From Owenia fusiformis (taxonomy: Eukaryota; Annelida; Polychaeta; Sabellida; Oweniidae): 64,000 nt of DNA. Positions 32,617-44,911 of this stretch are shown here, in pieces. The notes below the pieces were generated by a model. The model searched no databases and had not been told where the DNA came from. It saw only the letters and a program-made list of their open reading frames with translations. A program made the position numbers and the translations under genes. Every line of letters starts with the position of its first letter. The first letter of the stretch is position 1. Location of the stretch: the NCBI GenBank assembly GCA_903813345.2, contig CAIIXF020000010.1, positions 16,131,181 to 16,195,180 of the forward strand, written 5' to 3'.

Positions 32617-35300
32617 CAGGCCCGTAAGACACTTTTCCCGAAGGGGGGTGCGGTTTTTACTAAAGAGAATAGGAAACTGTCAATTTTTGCCGCGTAAGTC
32701 AGAGGGGGGGGTCGGTTACTCCCTATATTGGGGCAATTCAGCCTATTTTGTAGTATTTTAAGGTGTTTTAATCAATAGAATCAATTTAAAGAAATTCAGA
32801 TTTTCAATCATTTTCTTCTTAGGAGAGCGAGGGGGCAGCATAGGAAAATTCTACCAATTCAAGATGCTGTCTGATTAATTCTGAGCACTTTTAACATGTT
32901 TGTGTAAATGAATGCTTTAGTTTTTGGGGTGGGGTGCCAGACATTTTTATGATTTCATTATGTCACTTAATTTTTAAATGTCCAAAGTGTCCAGTTCTTT
33001 TGTATGAGGTGTGAGGAGTGGGCACTCCCTGTAGAAAATTTTACACTTTTCAAATGCTGTTTGGTGCTTTCTGGGCACTTTCAAAGTGTATGAGTAAATA
33101 AAAAAAATGGGAATTCTTTTGGGGGTGTCAAAGAGGATGAGAGGTTGAAGTGTGGGGTGCCAGAGGGGGACCAAGTGGTTGTCCCCCAGAAACATTAATT
33201 GACCATATCAAGGTGCTATTTGATGATGTCTGGGCACTTTAAAATGTCTGAGATAATAAGTGAAATTCAGAATTTTTCAATTGTTTTGTGGGGGATTTGA
33301 GGGATGGCCAACTCTCCAAGAAAATTTTACAATTTTAAGATGATATTTGGTGAGTCAATGAAAAATTTGAAAAATAATCGTTTTTCTCAATTTTTGAGGG
33401 TTGTCAGGGTTGCCAGAGGGGGAGGTTGGGTGGGGATGCCAGAGGTCGAGTAAGAATAATTGACTATATCAAGGAGCTATTTGATGATGTCTGGGAACTT
33501 TAAAAGTGTCTGAGACCATACACAAAATTCTTTTTTGTGGGGGATGTCCTAGAAAATTTTACAATTCTAATTACACGTCGCACGAAACTGGGGTCAATTA
33601 GAGTAACATTATGGCGTCAAAATACCAAAACAATACAATGGCCAGTATAGGGCGCAATCAGCATTTTAACGTCAAAAACGACAAGCGTTACATTTTGTCA
33701 AGTTTAGTCAACCTAAAAATAAGATGCTTTATTCTTATTCAATCCTGGTGAAATTCACAATGCAAGAAGATCTCGAGGACAATATTTCTAAAATGTTTTT
33801 GATTTTTGAAAAACGGTCAGGAAATCCACTCGGGGCGTTAGTAAAAATTGATATGTATGGGATTTGAGGTAAAAAATCGATGTGTTACATTTTTTCAAGT
33901 CTCTAAAAGCAACTCTTATTCTCTTATTATTTGAAAAATAAAGAAATCGGTTATTGTTTTGTAAATTTCGCTATGACAATATTGTGCAGTTTAATTTTTT
34001 TTGAAATCAGACCTAAATTAGAAGGTTAAATAAAGGTAAACGTATTGCTTGTCTCCCTCGCCTTCAAAACCTTACACAATTTTGAAAATGTTAAAAGCGT
34101 TCATATAAGCCGATTTGAACTGTAGCTGCTAGGCGATTGTGACGTCATAAAAGCACATGTTTCAATGAATAAAATGTGAAATTTTAGTAAAATTCTGATC
34201 AGTATTTCAAAAGTTATCCTGATTTCAACGAACCGTGTAAGCGTGAAATGTTACGCCTTACAGCGTATTTGACGATGTCGGAGTACATTTATCTTGAAAT
34301 ATATGGTAGATCCCATCACACTTTTCAAGGAAAAATAATTTCAGTGAAATGCGAATAAAAAATACTTCAAAATGATATATAATGCATATAGCTATCTTTT
34401 AAAATGAGGCAGATATTAACGCTTAAAGCGGAGATTAGCCCGTATTTCCCGAATTGTCCCCAGGTCCGTGCACGTCATAAATATGCTATTTGGGGCTTTC
34501 TAGGCACTTGCAAAGTATATGACTCAACAAAAAAATATGAAAAAATTACAATTTTTTTCAATTTGGGGGGTTTAAAGGGGGAGGGGTGCCAGATGGAGTG
34601 GGATGGAGAGGGGTGCGAGGTGGAGTGGGGATGCCAGAGGGGGAGCAAGTATTAGTCCCTCAGAAACATTGACTATATCAAGGAGCTACTTGATGGTGTC
34701 TGGAAACTTTAAAAGTCTCTGAAACAATACACAAAATGCAGAATTATTTCAATTGTTTTGTGGGGGATGTGAGGGGTGGCCAACACTCCTAGAAAATTTT
34801 ACATTTTTGATATGCTATTTGGTGCTTTCTAGGCACTTTCAAAGTATATGACTCAACAAAAAATATGAAAAAATCACAATTTTTTTTCAATTTGGGGGGG
34901 GGGGTTAAAGGGGGGGGGGTGCCAGAGGGTGAGGTGAGGTGGGGATGCCAGAGGGCGAGTAAGTGTTTGTCTCCAAGAATCATTGACTATATCAAGGAAC
35001 TACTAGATATAGTATTTAATGATGTCAGGCCACTTTACAGTGTCTGAGACTATACATAAAATAAATTCAGAACTTTTCCATTGTTTGGTGGGGGGGGGTG
35101 TGAGGGGTGGCCCCCAGAAAATTTTACAATTTTGAGATGCTATTTGGTGCTTTCTGTGCATTTTCAAAGTGTACGAGTCAATGAAAAAAAAATTAAAAAA
35201 AAAAAATTTCCCAAAAAACTTTTTTTGTTCAAATTTTTTTTGGGGGGTGTCAAAGGGGGGTGCGGTCGCACCCATCGCACCCCCCCATCTGACGGCCCTG
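32617..35300. mobile_element. CAGG-type element swollen by an internal tandem array
   Basis: Left end CAGGCCCGTAAGACAC and right end, inverted, CAGGGCCGTCAGATG resemble hAT-like ends. Between them run at least four degenerate units of about 260-315 bp, each with ACTATATCAAGGAGCTATTT, GATGTCTGG, GAAAATTTTACA and G-rich GGGTGCCAGAGGG stretches. The 904-bp element 33574-34477 sits inside the array. Without it the element is about 1.78 kb. No coding capacity; no certain target duplication. Confidence 0.65.
33574..34477 (-). mobile_element. 904-bp TA-flanked element, copy 2
   Basis: Inverse-orientation copy of 24653-25556, the same 904-bp length, with small substitutions throughout. TA lies at 33572-33573 and 34478-34479. 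It interrupts the tandem array of the 32617-35300 element, so it is younger than that array. Confidence 0.85.
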
Positions 35301-35645
35301 AGTTAGTTTTGTTATCTAGAAATTAAATCACAAAAGCTCAGTGACATTTGAAGTACAAAAACAATGTCGTGCATTATAAAAACAACAAGTCTGTCAACCA
35401 CGGTTGTCTCCCGGTTATCTTGTTGATGAATGAATTTGCTTACTTGATGAATTAAAATGTGCATCTGTTAAAAGTGTATTAGGTATCCGGGATTAGGTAT
35501 ATGTTCTCTAAAGTGATAAGAAAATATGTATGCGCAAGGGCTCATACGAATCAGAGGAATTATTAAAGTATTTCAATCAAACACTCATGAATATGTTGGT
35601 CTGTCATGGCGGATTTTAACTAAGATATAAATGTACATTGGTTAT
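35301..35645. other. Intergenic DNA
   Basis: No gene or bounded repeat recognised. Confidence 0.35.
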
Positions 35646-35689
35646 GTATTAAGTTTCTACATAGTGTATGTTATCGCAAATTGTACTGT

Positions 35690-35889
35690 TGTGCGAAGAG
35701 CGTGCAAAGAGATTTCAATAATTAGTCACAACGCGTGCAAAGACTTTTGTTACAGTCTTTACACGTCTATACACTGTGTACCAAGAGGTGTAAAGGCGTG
35801 TCAAGAGTTGAATTCGTCGCGTGCCAAGAGGTGTCAAAACTAGGAACGCCTATACACGCGGCGTGTCAAGAGCCGTATCTAGACGTGTC
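35690..35889 (+). repeat. CGTGTCAAGAG-type degenerate short repeat
   Basis: Variants of GCGTGTCAAGAG, CGTGCCAAGAGGTGTCAAA and CGTGCAAAGAC recur about eight times in 200 bp, some inverted (CTTTACACG). It lies directly inside the inverted end at 35890-36119. Small open frames across it are not gene-like. Confidence 0.5.
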
Positions 35890-36119
35890 AAGTTTTGGAA
35901 TTCCATTTTTCACGCAGTGCAAGCACTTAGAAGTTGGCGCAAGTCAGATTTTACCATGGCTGTTATGTGGAGCCAATCAATGACAGATTTTGAATTTGAA
36001 GGTGTCAAATTATTCGAGAAAGATTTGTCTTTTGGTATCCAAAGTATATTTTAGGGAAAAGTCAAAATATGAAAGATATTGAACTTTTTGTGAGTGTAAC
36101 ATTTTTTTGAGACACTCTG
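35890..36119 (-). mobile_element. Right-hand long inverted end of the 23976 mariner family
   Basis: Read inverted, it matches 23976-24200 over about 230 bp: CAGAGTGTCTCAAAAAAATG, AAAAAGTTCAATATCTTTCA, TTTGACTTTTCCC, CTTGCGCCAACTTCT. TA follows at 36120-36121. It may be the far end of the same, now 12.1-kb composite, element or the remnant of a separate copy. Confidence 0.7.
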
Positions 36120-36260
36120 TATAATGGAATATATATAATTATTCACACTTTTATGGTTATGTGTATTTATGTTCGAACTATACATCCTCTTGTATAAAGC
36201 ACATACATACTTCAATACTTCACAACTGTTCATACAAATCATAAATTTTTACAACATTTT

Positions 36261-36390
36261 TATGCCACCACCACAAGTAGTGAGATTTTTTTGTGGCGTC
36301 GGTTGGTGTTCGGCGTTTGACCTTGGGGAAGATGCCTCCTTAAGTGGAGAAGTGTTTCATGATTTCAGTGTACATTTTAAAATGAGTTGT
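36261..36390 (+). repeat. ATGTCACCA repeat family, fragment
   Basis: TATGCCACCACCACAAGTAG, then GTGGCGTCGGTTGGTGTTCG and GACCTTGGGGAAGATG, resemble the first 130 bp of the 19454 copy. Truncated. Confidence 0.45.
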
Positions 36391-36584
36391 AAACCATAGA
36401 TCTATTTTTAAAATGTTAAGGTTCAAATTGTATTCTATTCAAATAATATCACAGTTAAACTATATATCTGCTTTAAATGGGCTTATTAGCCTTTTGCGGA
36501 TTATTGATGTAGATGTAGATGTCTTATAACAAATGGCAGGTGGCGACATGTTGCGTGTTAATGTGTTGTTAAAACTACACCGGA

Positions 36585-36971
36585 AAGGTGTATAAAATAG
36601 CTGATAGGATACACAATCATGTAGTTCGAGATGCCGAAGATTACTTCTTAGATGGAAAATAAGTGCTAATGATAAGTGTGATATATGTGGACAGTTAGAA
36701 GACTATATACATTTGTTCTTTCAATTTCATAGAGTAATTAATGTAAACAATCAACTTGAAAATTATATACTTACTTGATCATTTTAAAAATGAATTAAGC
36801 TTGAAAAAGTATAAGACTCTTATCTTTGGCTATAAGGTACAAGACACTAGCTATACTTACTTTAATGAGTGGTTAAATAACTTATGGTATATTATATTTG
36901 TAAACTATTGCAATAATGTTCAAGAATTAAAATTGTATCATTTTTGCAGATATTGTAATATTGTAAAATGA
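36585..36971 (+). pseudogene. LINE relic: C-terminal part of a Tx1/L1-like ORF2
   Basis: One frame reads RWKISANDKCDICGQ, LEDYIHLFF, the Cys-x2-Cys ... His block near the end of Tx1/L1-type ORF2 proteins. After a stop, another frame (36756-36971) reads KTLIFGYKVQ and then a Tyr/Asn-rich helix like the family's extreme C-terminus. Reverse transcriptase itself is missing. The piece is short, frameshifted and old. It has the same layout as the C-terminus of the LINE at 39350-41145 but is much diverged from it. Confidence 0.6.
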
Positions 36972-36979
36972 TGTAAACA

Positions 36980-37531
36980 AAGTTATAAAAACAGAAATAT
37001 ATAATATGATTTAAAAAAGAGATGCCGTAGATAGTCCTGAAGTTTGGGAAGTTAGAACTGTCACGTCCCCACACCGGTGTAAAAGGGTAGGAGGTCCTAT
37101 CAAATTATGGTCCTACTCTCCATTGATTTATATGGTGACCTAAATACAACTCTTTCCCTCATTATCTTATACGCAATCAGGGCCAGTAAGGGCCGTTAAG
37201 AAAGGGGACCATAATCCCTAGGGGACCATCATTTCTTTCACACCGGATTAGGACTAGGAATTTCTAATAGAGTTCAACGGTCTCTCCATTTGAGAAAGTA
37301 GTCGTGTTCCATTTGAACGATAGTCCTCCAAGATTTCTAAATGTAATATCTCGCTGCATAAACTGAAATATTGGAACTGTGTAGTTGTTTTACTTAAATA
37401 TCAATGATGGCTTGTTGTAACTATAAATTATATTTACATATTTACCCATCTCTGCTTAGAGCCGTTTATTGGAATACTCTCATTCTGTTATGGTCCCGTA
37501 GGACGTGATAACTCTAAAACTACATATTATT
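36980..37531. other. Intergenic DNA
   Basis: CACACCGG at 37070 and again at 37241, with GGGACCAT and ATGGTCC motifs between, hints at a small eroded TIR element. Nothing else was seen. Confidence 0.3.
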
Positions 37532-37770
37532 TATTAGACCACTTTTCTTAATTGAATGTAGAAGCAAGCATCATATAAAGCTGGAATACAATCAAATAAG
37601 ACAGTTTTAACCTATTTCTTTCTAAAAATACGAAAAGGGTCGCACTGGGAGAATTGTGAATTCTTAAACATTGACATCGCCTCATCGATTCCACCAATTT
37701 ACATGTCCTGATATGGAATTAGTAGTCATTACCATGCAATTGAGATAGTTGATTGCAAATTATGCCGTTA
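37532..37770 (+). repeat. Dispersed repeat, copy B
   Basis: Direct-orientation counterpart of 21946-22190, with AGACCACTTTTCTTAATTG, TTTTAACCTATTTCTTTC and GGGAGAATTGTGAA. Type unknown. Confidence 0.5.
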
Positions 37771-37852
37771 AAAGACTATGATATGTGGTAGCTCTTATTC
37801 ACGTGTTATTGCTATATAATATCACGCATCTGACATTTCAATATTCAGTACC

Positions 37853-38224
37853 AACGACTTACGTTTGTGACTTTTGGTACCAACGATTTATGTTTGTGAC
37901 TTTTGGTATTAAAGACTTACGTTTTTGACTTTTGTTTTTTTACGTTTGTGACTTTTGGTACCAACGACTTACGTTTGTGACTTTTGGTACCAAAGACTTA
38001 AGTCTGTGACTTTTGGTACCAATGACTTACTTTTGTGACTTTTGATACCGAAGACTTACGTTTGTGACTTTTGGTACCAACGACTAACGTTTGTGTCTTT
38101 TGGTACCTAAATACTTTCCCTTGTGACTTTTGGTACCGAAGACTTACGTTTGTGACTTTTGGTACCGAAGACTTACGTTTGTGACTTTTGGTACCAAATA
38201 CTTACGTTTGTGACTTTTTATACC
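37853..38224 (+). repeat. 29-30-bp minisatellite, about 12 units
   Basis: Unit GACTTACGTTTGTGACTTTT followed by GGTACCAAC or GGTACCGAA, with few differences between units. Includes one shortened T-rich unit near 37930. Confidence 0.9.
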
Positions 38225-39044
38225 TGACTGAAGCCCCCCCCCATGGAACTGCAAGTCTGTCTTTTTATCTGCAAAATCCGTACTCGCGTGTGATGTCAAA
38301 TACACTCCCCTCCATAAGTTTGACAACCGGACGTTTTCACTGGATGGCATATCAAAGCCCCTCAATGTTTGAATCTTAATTTTGTTCTATAATTCAATTC
38401 GGAAATCAACGACAAATTTGATGAATTCATTTAAATCACAAAACATAAATTGGCTTTGATAATGTTTTTTAATACTTTAAAAACGAAGCCATGCCAACTT
38501 CAATGGTGTGTATAGTAGGTTTAAGTGTATGCAATGTGGCCATTTGAGGTATATATGTAAAGCTGAGGCCAAGTACTTTCTAAATGTGCCATTTTAAAAA
38601 AAAAATCGCAAGAATATAGTCCCGTAAACTGGAACTACTTTATTCGTTAATTTTCATCGGTGAAGCAGGGATTTTACCTGAAAATGAGTCCCTATGTTAA
38701 ATATAGTGTCAAGATGAAGGTTATGTATAAGGGAACGCAGAAATATAGTCATTGTATGGGCTAGTTCGTTGGAAAATGGCGATATGTACCCCAGAGCTTG
38801 AATTTTGTGATTTTTTTCAATATTTTTCAATGATTTACAGGAGTGACACCATAAGCGATCCAAAAAGGGACTTCCGGTTGCTAAACTTGTAGATAAGAGT
38901 GTAGTTGCATTTTTCAAGTATGATATATGAAACTGATCGTTGTTGAATTTTATTAGTAATTATGTTATTTCATTAGTTTTAATTTGATAGTAATTTTCTC
39001 CTCGTAATGCAGAATATACTTCTTTGTAGATACGTTTCTGCACA
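38225..39044. other. Intergenic DNA
   Basis: No coding exon or bounded repeat recognised. A trace of the snap-back family end (CACACAGGGTAA) may overlap 39041. Confidence 0.35.
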
Positions 39045-39387
39045 CAGGGTAACCCAAAAACAGAACTCTGGGTAGTATCATCTTGTACCGAAAATAGAAT
39101 TGAATATATGTTTTATTATTCACTGTTATATTCCTCACTCACATTAATGGGATGACAAACTATTGATGTCTAACTAATCATTGCAATGTACCCCCGAGTA
39201 TATATAAAATTATGCATTAGACTAAGTCGGACGGGTGAATGCCATTTCAATTTTGACATTCAACGGAAGTCACGTGACACCCGCTTGTTATTTTTAGTCA
39301 CGTGTAGAACATGGGCCAATCTGAGAGTGAGGAATATGACAGTGATATTTTTTTTTTTTTATTAAAATTTATTTCAGTTAAACATAA

Positions 39388-40614
39388 TTATTTACATGTA
39401 TGGTACAAAGATGAGGTTTCGAATTCATAAAGAGTATTTAAGTTACTCACACATTTTTCAATATACCATTTGTGAATAGATAACTTTGCTATCAGTATAT
39501 TTTTGTAATTCTTTACTTTACCTATTCCATATATTTGATTGGCAGTTATATTTGGGAAATATTTAGTCCAAAATTCAGCAACTGCTTTGCATTTAACAAA
39601 ATGATGCTCTAAATTATCTATTTCATCACAGCTTATACATTTGCTTGAATTTAAAATACCATATCTATGCAGTAAAATATTACATGGATATATTGAATGT
39701 AAAATCTTCCAGTGTAGTATAATTAGGTCTGTTGCTGTTGTACAATTTCTTGCATTAAGCCAGGTTTGCTTCGTTAACACTTCATTTTTGAATGCAATTT
39801 CACAAACCTGTTTTTCTATTAACATTTTCCTAAAATCTTGAACATTTAAGTACTGCACATCTGTGTCATTGAAATATAAAGTATCTTCTGGAACTATATT
39901 TTGATATTCTAATATCATCTCTCTTTTGAGTGCTTGTTTCAAAGTTTGATATTGCATCCATGTTTCAGCATTTCTGCCTACTGAGGAAACAATTTCATCA
40001 TAAGAAATGATCTGGCCATTTTTGCAAACATCACATATAAAATTTATTCCACACTTAATCAAGCTTTGAAAATACAATTCTTTACCTGTAGCTTTGATAT
40101 TTTCATTATGCCATAAAATAGAGCTGTCTTTGGACTTATTGTTTGATTTCCATAGATATAATAGTTCTCTATAAAATCCTAACAATTTGTCAGTATTCGC
40201 AATATTTTTAAAATCATTATTACATTGAAATATGCTTAAATCTTTACATAGAGTAACATACAAATACAGAGGTACTTTCCTCCAGCTGCCATTTCCATTT
40301 TCTTGCAGCTGTTTGACCCATTTAAATGCTAGAGCGTATTGCATATCAAATATATTAATCATTTTTAATCCTCCATTTTTGAAATCTTGTACAATTATTT
40401 CCCGTTTAACTTTTTCGGGAACGTATTTTAAATCATCTTCCTTGAATTTCCCCTTCGCCCATATAAACTTAAATAACATTCTGTTAATCCTTCTAAGGAG
40501 ATGTTCAGGCAATATAAAACTTTGCAGTAAATATAAAAATTGTGAGGAAAGAAAAGACTTTGCTAATGTTATCTTGCCTAATAATGTGAGACATCTCTGA
40601 GACCAAGATTTCAT
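39388..40614 (-). pseudogene. LINE ORF2 C-terminal half
   Basis: About 408 residues open without a stop, starting after the reverse-transcriptase thumb: WSQRCLTLLGKITLAKS and NRMLFKFIW are typical of Tx1/L1 ORF2. KNGGLKMINI is at about 80-89, and a Cys-x2-Cys ... His-His-x3-Cys knuckle lies at about 326-342 (CISCDEIDNLEHHFVKC). It is the downstream part of the same ORF2 as 40643-41145, one frame apart. The reading frame stays coherent up to about 40650. Confidence 0.85.
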
Positions 40615-40642
40615 TATATTAACACATTTTTGTATTTTTGGC

Positions 40643-41145
40643 TCAAAATTGTCCTGTTACACTGGTAGTTGTACAAAATGTAATACCTAAAATTTTAATT
40701 TTATTATTTGGACTTAGCTTCCAATTAATATTACCTAAGGTATCTTGTCTATATTTCCAGGTTCCGAGCCACATGGCTTCAGTTTTGTTTTTATTAATTT
40801 TGAGACCTGATATAATTGAAAATTTGTCGATCAATAACATGGCATTTGCAAATGAAGCTTCATTTTTCAAAAGAAGGGTTGAGTCATCTGCATATTGCAA
40901 CAACTTGAGCCCCATGTCACAACCAGGTATTTCAACACCCTGTATATTGCCATCTTGTCTTAGTTTACATGAAAACAACTCTGTAGCTAAAATGTAGCAG
41001 ATCGGACTGAGTGGACAGCCCTGCCGTAACCCTCGATCTAAATGAATGGGGGATGTGCAATTTATCCACCCATTATAATTAATGAAATTCATACAATTTG
41101 CATTTAAGACTTTCACCCAATTTATAAAGCTATCTCCAAATCCAA
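40643..41145 (-). pseudogene. LINE reverse transcriptase fragment (palm)
   Basis: Reads FGFGDSFINWVKVLNAN and then DRGLRQGCPLSP (template/primer motif) and LLQYADDSTLLL, the catalytic YADD box, followed by SGLKINKNKTEAM and IKILGITF. These are reverse-transcriptase blocks 4 to 7 of the Tx1/L1 type. Fingers and endonuclease were lost by 5' truncation. It ends at a frameshift; the protein continues in the frame of 39388-40614. Confidence 0.88.
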
Positions 41146-41299
41146 ATGACAGTGATATTATAATGAATGTTATTTGACAAATTTGGTCTCACATTGTCAT
41201 CCATAGATTGTAGTTTCTGTACATGAAAAATGAAGCTGATTACATAGGTATTAAAGAAATTACTATTGGAGAGTTCAGTTTTTTGGAGTCACCCTGTAT

Positions 41300-44200
41300 G
41301 CTGGTATGATAACTGTGACAAATGCAACCGGGCTTTAGCATTCAACTATAGTGGTGTGATATATATTTAACAATGCAATAATGAAATGCAAATAATAAAA
41401 ATGTATATAGTCCTCTATGGTGTTCTTGTTAATGGATCGTAATAAAAGATGAGTACCTGCATTAAACGACAGCATAATACGACAACAAAACATAATACGA
41501 CAACAAAACATAATACGACAACAAAACTCAAGTTTGTTCATTAAACCTGATTTAGACGAAGCATAAAGTGAATTAATGATGTTCAAGGTTGATATTGAAG
41601 GACAGAAATGTATCCCCATTGAATCGTATGATTGCGGAAGTATGTTATATGTGCTATTAGAATTGTTACAGAAATTACAACACGAGCTCAGCTGGGTTCT
41701 ATTATATTTTACAGCTTTGATTGGATATACTAATACTAGTAATCAAAGATGAAGGCCTTTGAAATGAAGATAAGATTGCAATACAACTTAGAGAAATATG
41801 CAATTTAAAAAATTTCCTTGATCGACTGTTTGAATATTTTTTATTATTAACAATGTTTCAAAGTCAATCATAAATATTTTATCAGTTTCAAATGTCATTG
41901 ACATTTACGGAACATACGAATTGATCTCTTTAAACGTCAAGTGTATAAAAATAATAAATATAGCTGTTAATTTTTTATTTATTTAGCAATAGCAAAGTGC
42001 ATCTATGTTAATGTTTTAAAGAAGATTACGCATAGAAATGAATGAACTGACAACTTGATATACCATTCTAAATCTCTTTAGGCACTGGGATTACAGTTAG
42101 ATTAGGCTTTAAATAAAGGTGTGAGAATAGTAAGCGGCGTTGATTGAACAATTACTGATACGATGGTATATTGCAATTGATTGCTAACGTTACTAGTGTC
42201 ATGTCATTCAATATCCTGATAAATTGTTTTAAAATTGGGCAATCAGAGATTATTGCTAATACTTATTGTATTGTTTTATCAGATCCCTTGACATTTAATT
42301 TTTGCTACTTTCTGGTTTGTGCGATGATTTCATCGATGGTGATTGGGCACCTCTAGCTTGGGGTGGTATCATCTAGTCTAGCTTCAAGCCGCTATGACCC
42401 CCAACCCACCCCTTCTTTTTGACTTAACACCGTTGTAGTGGGGAGGGAGTGATCAAAGGGGCTTAGCTAGACAAGGTATCATCAAGGAAATCAAAATTGG
42501 TTATAACATTGTTCGATTGTTTGACTTCCGCTCTGATGCTTCGCTTGTAAAGCTCTTGAACAAGGAATTTGTTAAAGGCTGAGAGCGGGTATAAACAGCA
42601 GATGGAACAGCCCACAACAGCCAAATATCATGATTATAAATTCCAAATCAAATTCTAAAATGTTTTTTAGTTTTTGTGAAATAAGACAATTTCCTTTTTG
42701 TAAATATGCTCAAAAGTATAACTGAAAATTTAAATTTCAACCAATGGCCATCTCTTATCTGTTTAGAAGTAAACAAACATAGCATTAGGCTGTAGCTCTC
42801 TTGTATCAGACCATGTGTTTCTGTATATGCTGGACATTTAAACTGGCCACATTAGCACTGATTGGCTGAACAGTGACAGCTTGATTAATAGCTTCACCCG
42901 GGTCCAAATCTCTGGGCCTTTAAAGGGTTCCGATTAGCATCCCGTATAAAAACAATATGGCGGCTCCAGGCGAATCAACTGGATCAGTCCATTTTTAAGA
43001 AATAAGGGGAGTTCTGTAAAATCCAGTTTATTGAAATTGTCTTTGAGATAAAGTAATCCGTTTATAATGATTTTGAAAACGTTATCCAAAGAGTGATTGC
43101 GTTCAAATAATACATGTACAACAGCCAATATAAATTCTTGTATTAGAAACCGGGTTGTCTTGCTTTGTTTCATTTGTAGGATATTTCATATGCCAAGCTG
43201 TGTGCTATTACGTTATGGGGAAATTTAGATGCCAATTTTTCCTTATTATACACAAATAGAAGATCCTGAAACTTCACCCATAAATGTGGAATTGATTTGT
43301 CAAAATAAAAATCACCCTTTTATAAATGTGTGACGATCTATAATATACTTATGCTATATAACAGTTAGAGGTGTTGACACAACGACCTCGAACCTGTGAA
43401 CCCTTGAGTATTATTCCGGGATCGGGCCTTTTATACTAAACGGTGAGCAACACCAGAAACGAGCGTTCGATTTGCTAAACGATATGCGTCACCCTTTAAA
43501 CGATAAGAACGCGAGCATGTTGAAAAATGTTGAAAAATAAGATTTCTCGTTCTCAATCGACCACGAGAATAAGAATATTTGCGATAATTGTTCATAAAAC
43601 AATCAACCAATACTATACACTGTGCCTTGTCATATTATGTGATATTATATGTTACATTGTAATCCGATTTCGTCATTACATTATATAGATTATGATGCCC
43701 TTAAAGTGCATTGAACAATAATCCTCCATGTTCCCCACAATGTAAATTACACCGTTATTGATAGATTAAAACCCAATGGTTCATACTTTTGATTCATAGT
43801 TTTATTCTTATATCAAATCTCATTATTTCCATCGTTTAGTTCATAGAAGTATGCTAGTGTTTCCGTTCCGATTTTATGGCATATTCTCAACGTGAACACC
43901 AACAAATGAGTGAACTCAAAACTGAAGGCAGTTCTAAGGATACATCCTTGCTGCAAGGGTATTTTAGGCATAAATGAAGCCGGGAAATGAAGTCCTTTGA
44001 AGAAGGATGCTAAGGATATGACAGCTTCTTTCAAAAACATGTGGAAAGAAGAAACACCATATTTGGTCAAGTGAACCTAGAGAATATAGATCAGCTGAGG
44101 GGTGTAGCGGAGACCTATTGGAAACTTAATATTGGGTTTATACTGTTTTTTACGAAAAACGGTGGCCATTTTGAATTCTAATTTAAACCATAGTAGGGGA

Positions 44201-44886
44201 TACCACCTTAAACAAATGAAATATTAAGTGCACCTAGCTAATTGACTTTGTAATCTACGAATTTGCTTTATTCAAAGAATAAAGTGATCCATAATGATTT
44301 ATAATACTCCTGGGGTGGCATCTAAATATCTAATGTGATCTCGAGATAGTAATCTTTCGCCAAATCTGATTTCCTACTTCACTATCTATTATACGAAGAG
44401 TGGATGCGCCACAATGGGCAATACGGGTTTGACATAAGATTGATGATTGACGACAGAAATACTATTCCTTTAACATTTTATTAATTCATTGTTGCAATCA
44501 TTCCATTTTATTAATTCATTGTTGAAATCATTCCATTTAATTTTTCATACATACGCATACTGAAATTACGATCTTAAACATTTCTAGTACATTATTCGCA
44601 TATTATAATGCTATTGGGTACAAATAATTGACGTAAAAATAATTGTGTACACACTTTTCTTGTTGATTGATAAATAATGGCAGGTACTATTCATATTTAA
44701 ATGAGTTGCCCATAAAATAGTAGGTTAATCCGGTAGCTGACAGGCGTTAGTTGCATTCGCGAATACAAGCTTAGCCCTGGGAGGATTATGCAGCATTATG
44801 CAACGGATCATGACGAGATCAATAGTTGCTCCAAGTTTCTAAAAATCAAATAGGCACCAATATTTCTTTATGTGCTCCAATTAAAT
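41300..44886. other. Intergenic DNA with two short tandem repeats
   Basis: No gene recognised in 3.6 kb. ATAATACGACAACAAAAC repeats three times at about 41471-41527. A 33-bp unit with TTATTAATTCATTGTTG repeats twice at about 44470-44538. Small open frames (42934, 43813) show no known domain. Confidence 0.45.
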
Positions 44887-44911
44887 CATCTCTAGCTCTC
44901 TTATACCTGGA

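Larger units (their letters stand above)
39350..41145 (-). mobile_element. 5'-truncated Tx1/L1-like LINE, 1.8 kb
   Basis: A poly(A) tail (T-run at 39350-39361 on the plus strand) and a 14-bp direct repeat ATGACAGTGATATT at 39336-39349 and 41146-41159 mark a target-primed insertion. Only the reverse-transcriptase palm from the FGFGDSF motif onwards and the C-terminal domain are present; endonuclease and ORF1 are absent, a typical 5' truncation. One frameshift near 40660-40690 separates two otherwise open frames. The clean target duplication and long open frames point to a fairly recent insertion. Confidence 0.9.
39045..41296. mobile_element. TIR element split by a LINE
   Basis: Left end CAGGGTAACCCAAAAACAGA and right end, inverted, CAGGGTGACTCCAAAAAACT continue into GAACTC on both sides. 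TA follows the right end, and the left TA is eroded to CA. Without the LINE at 39350-41145 and its duplicated target, the element is about 440 bp. No transposase. A mariner-type MITE is the best guess. Confidence 0.65.

Noticed and set aside
41335-41619. FCCRIM repeat protein
   Set aside because: It is the translation of an 18-bp tandem repeat at 41471-41527.
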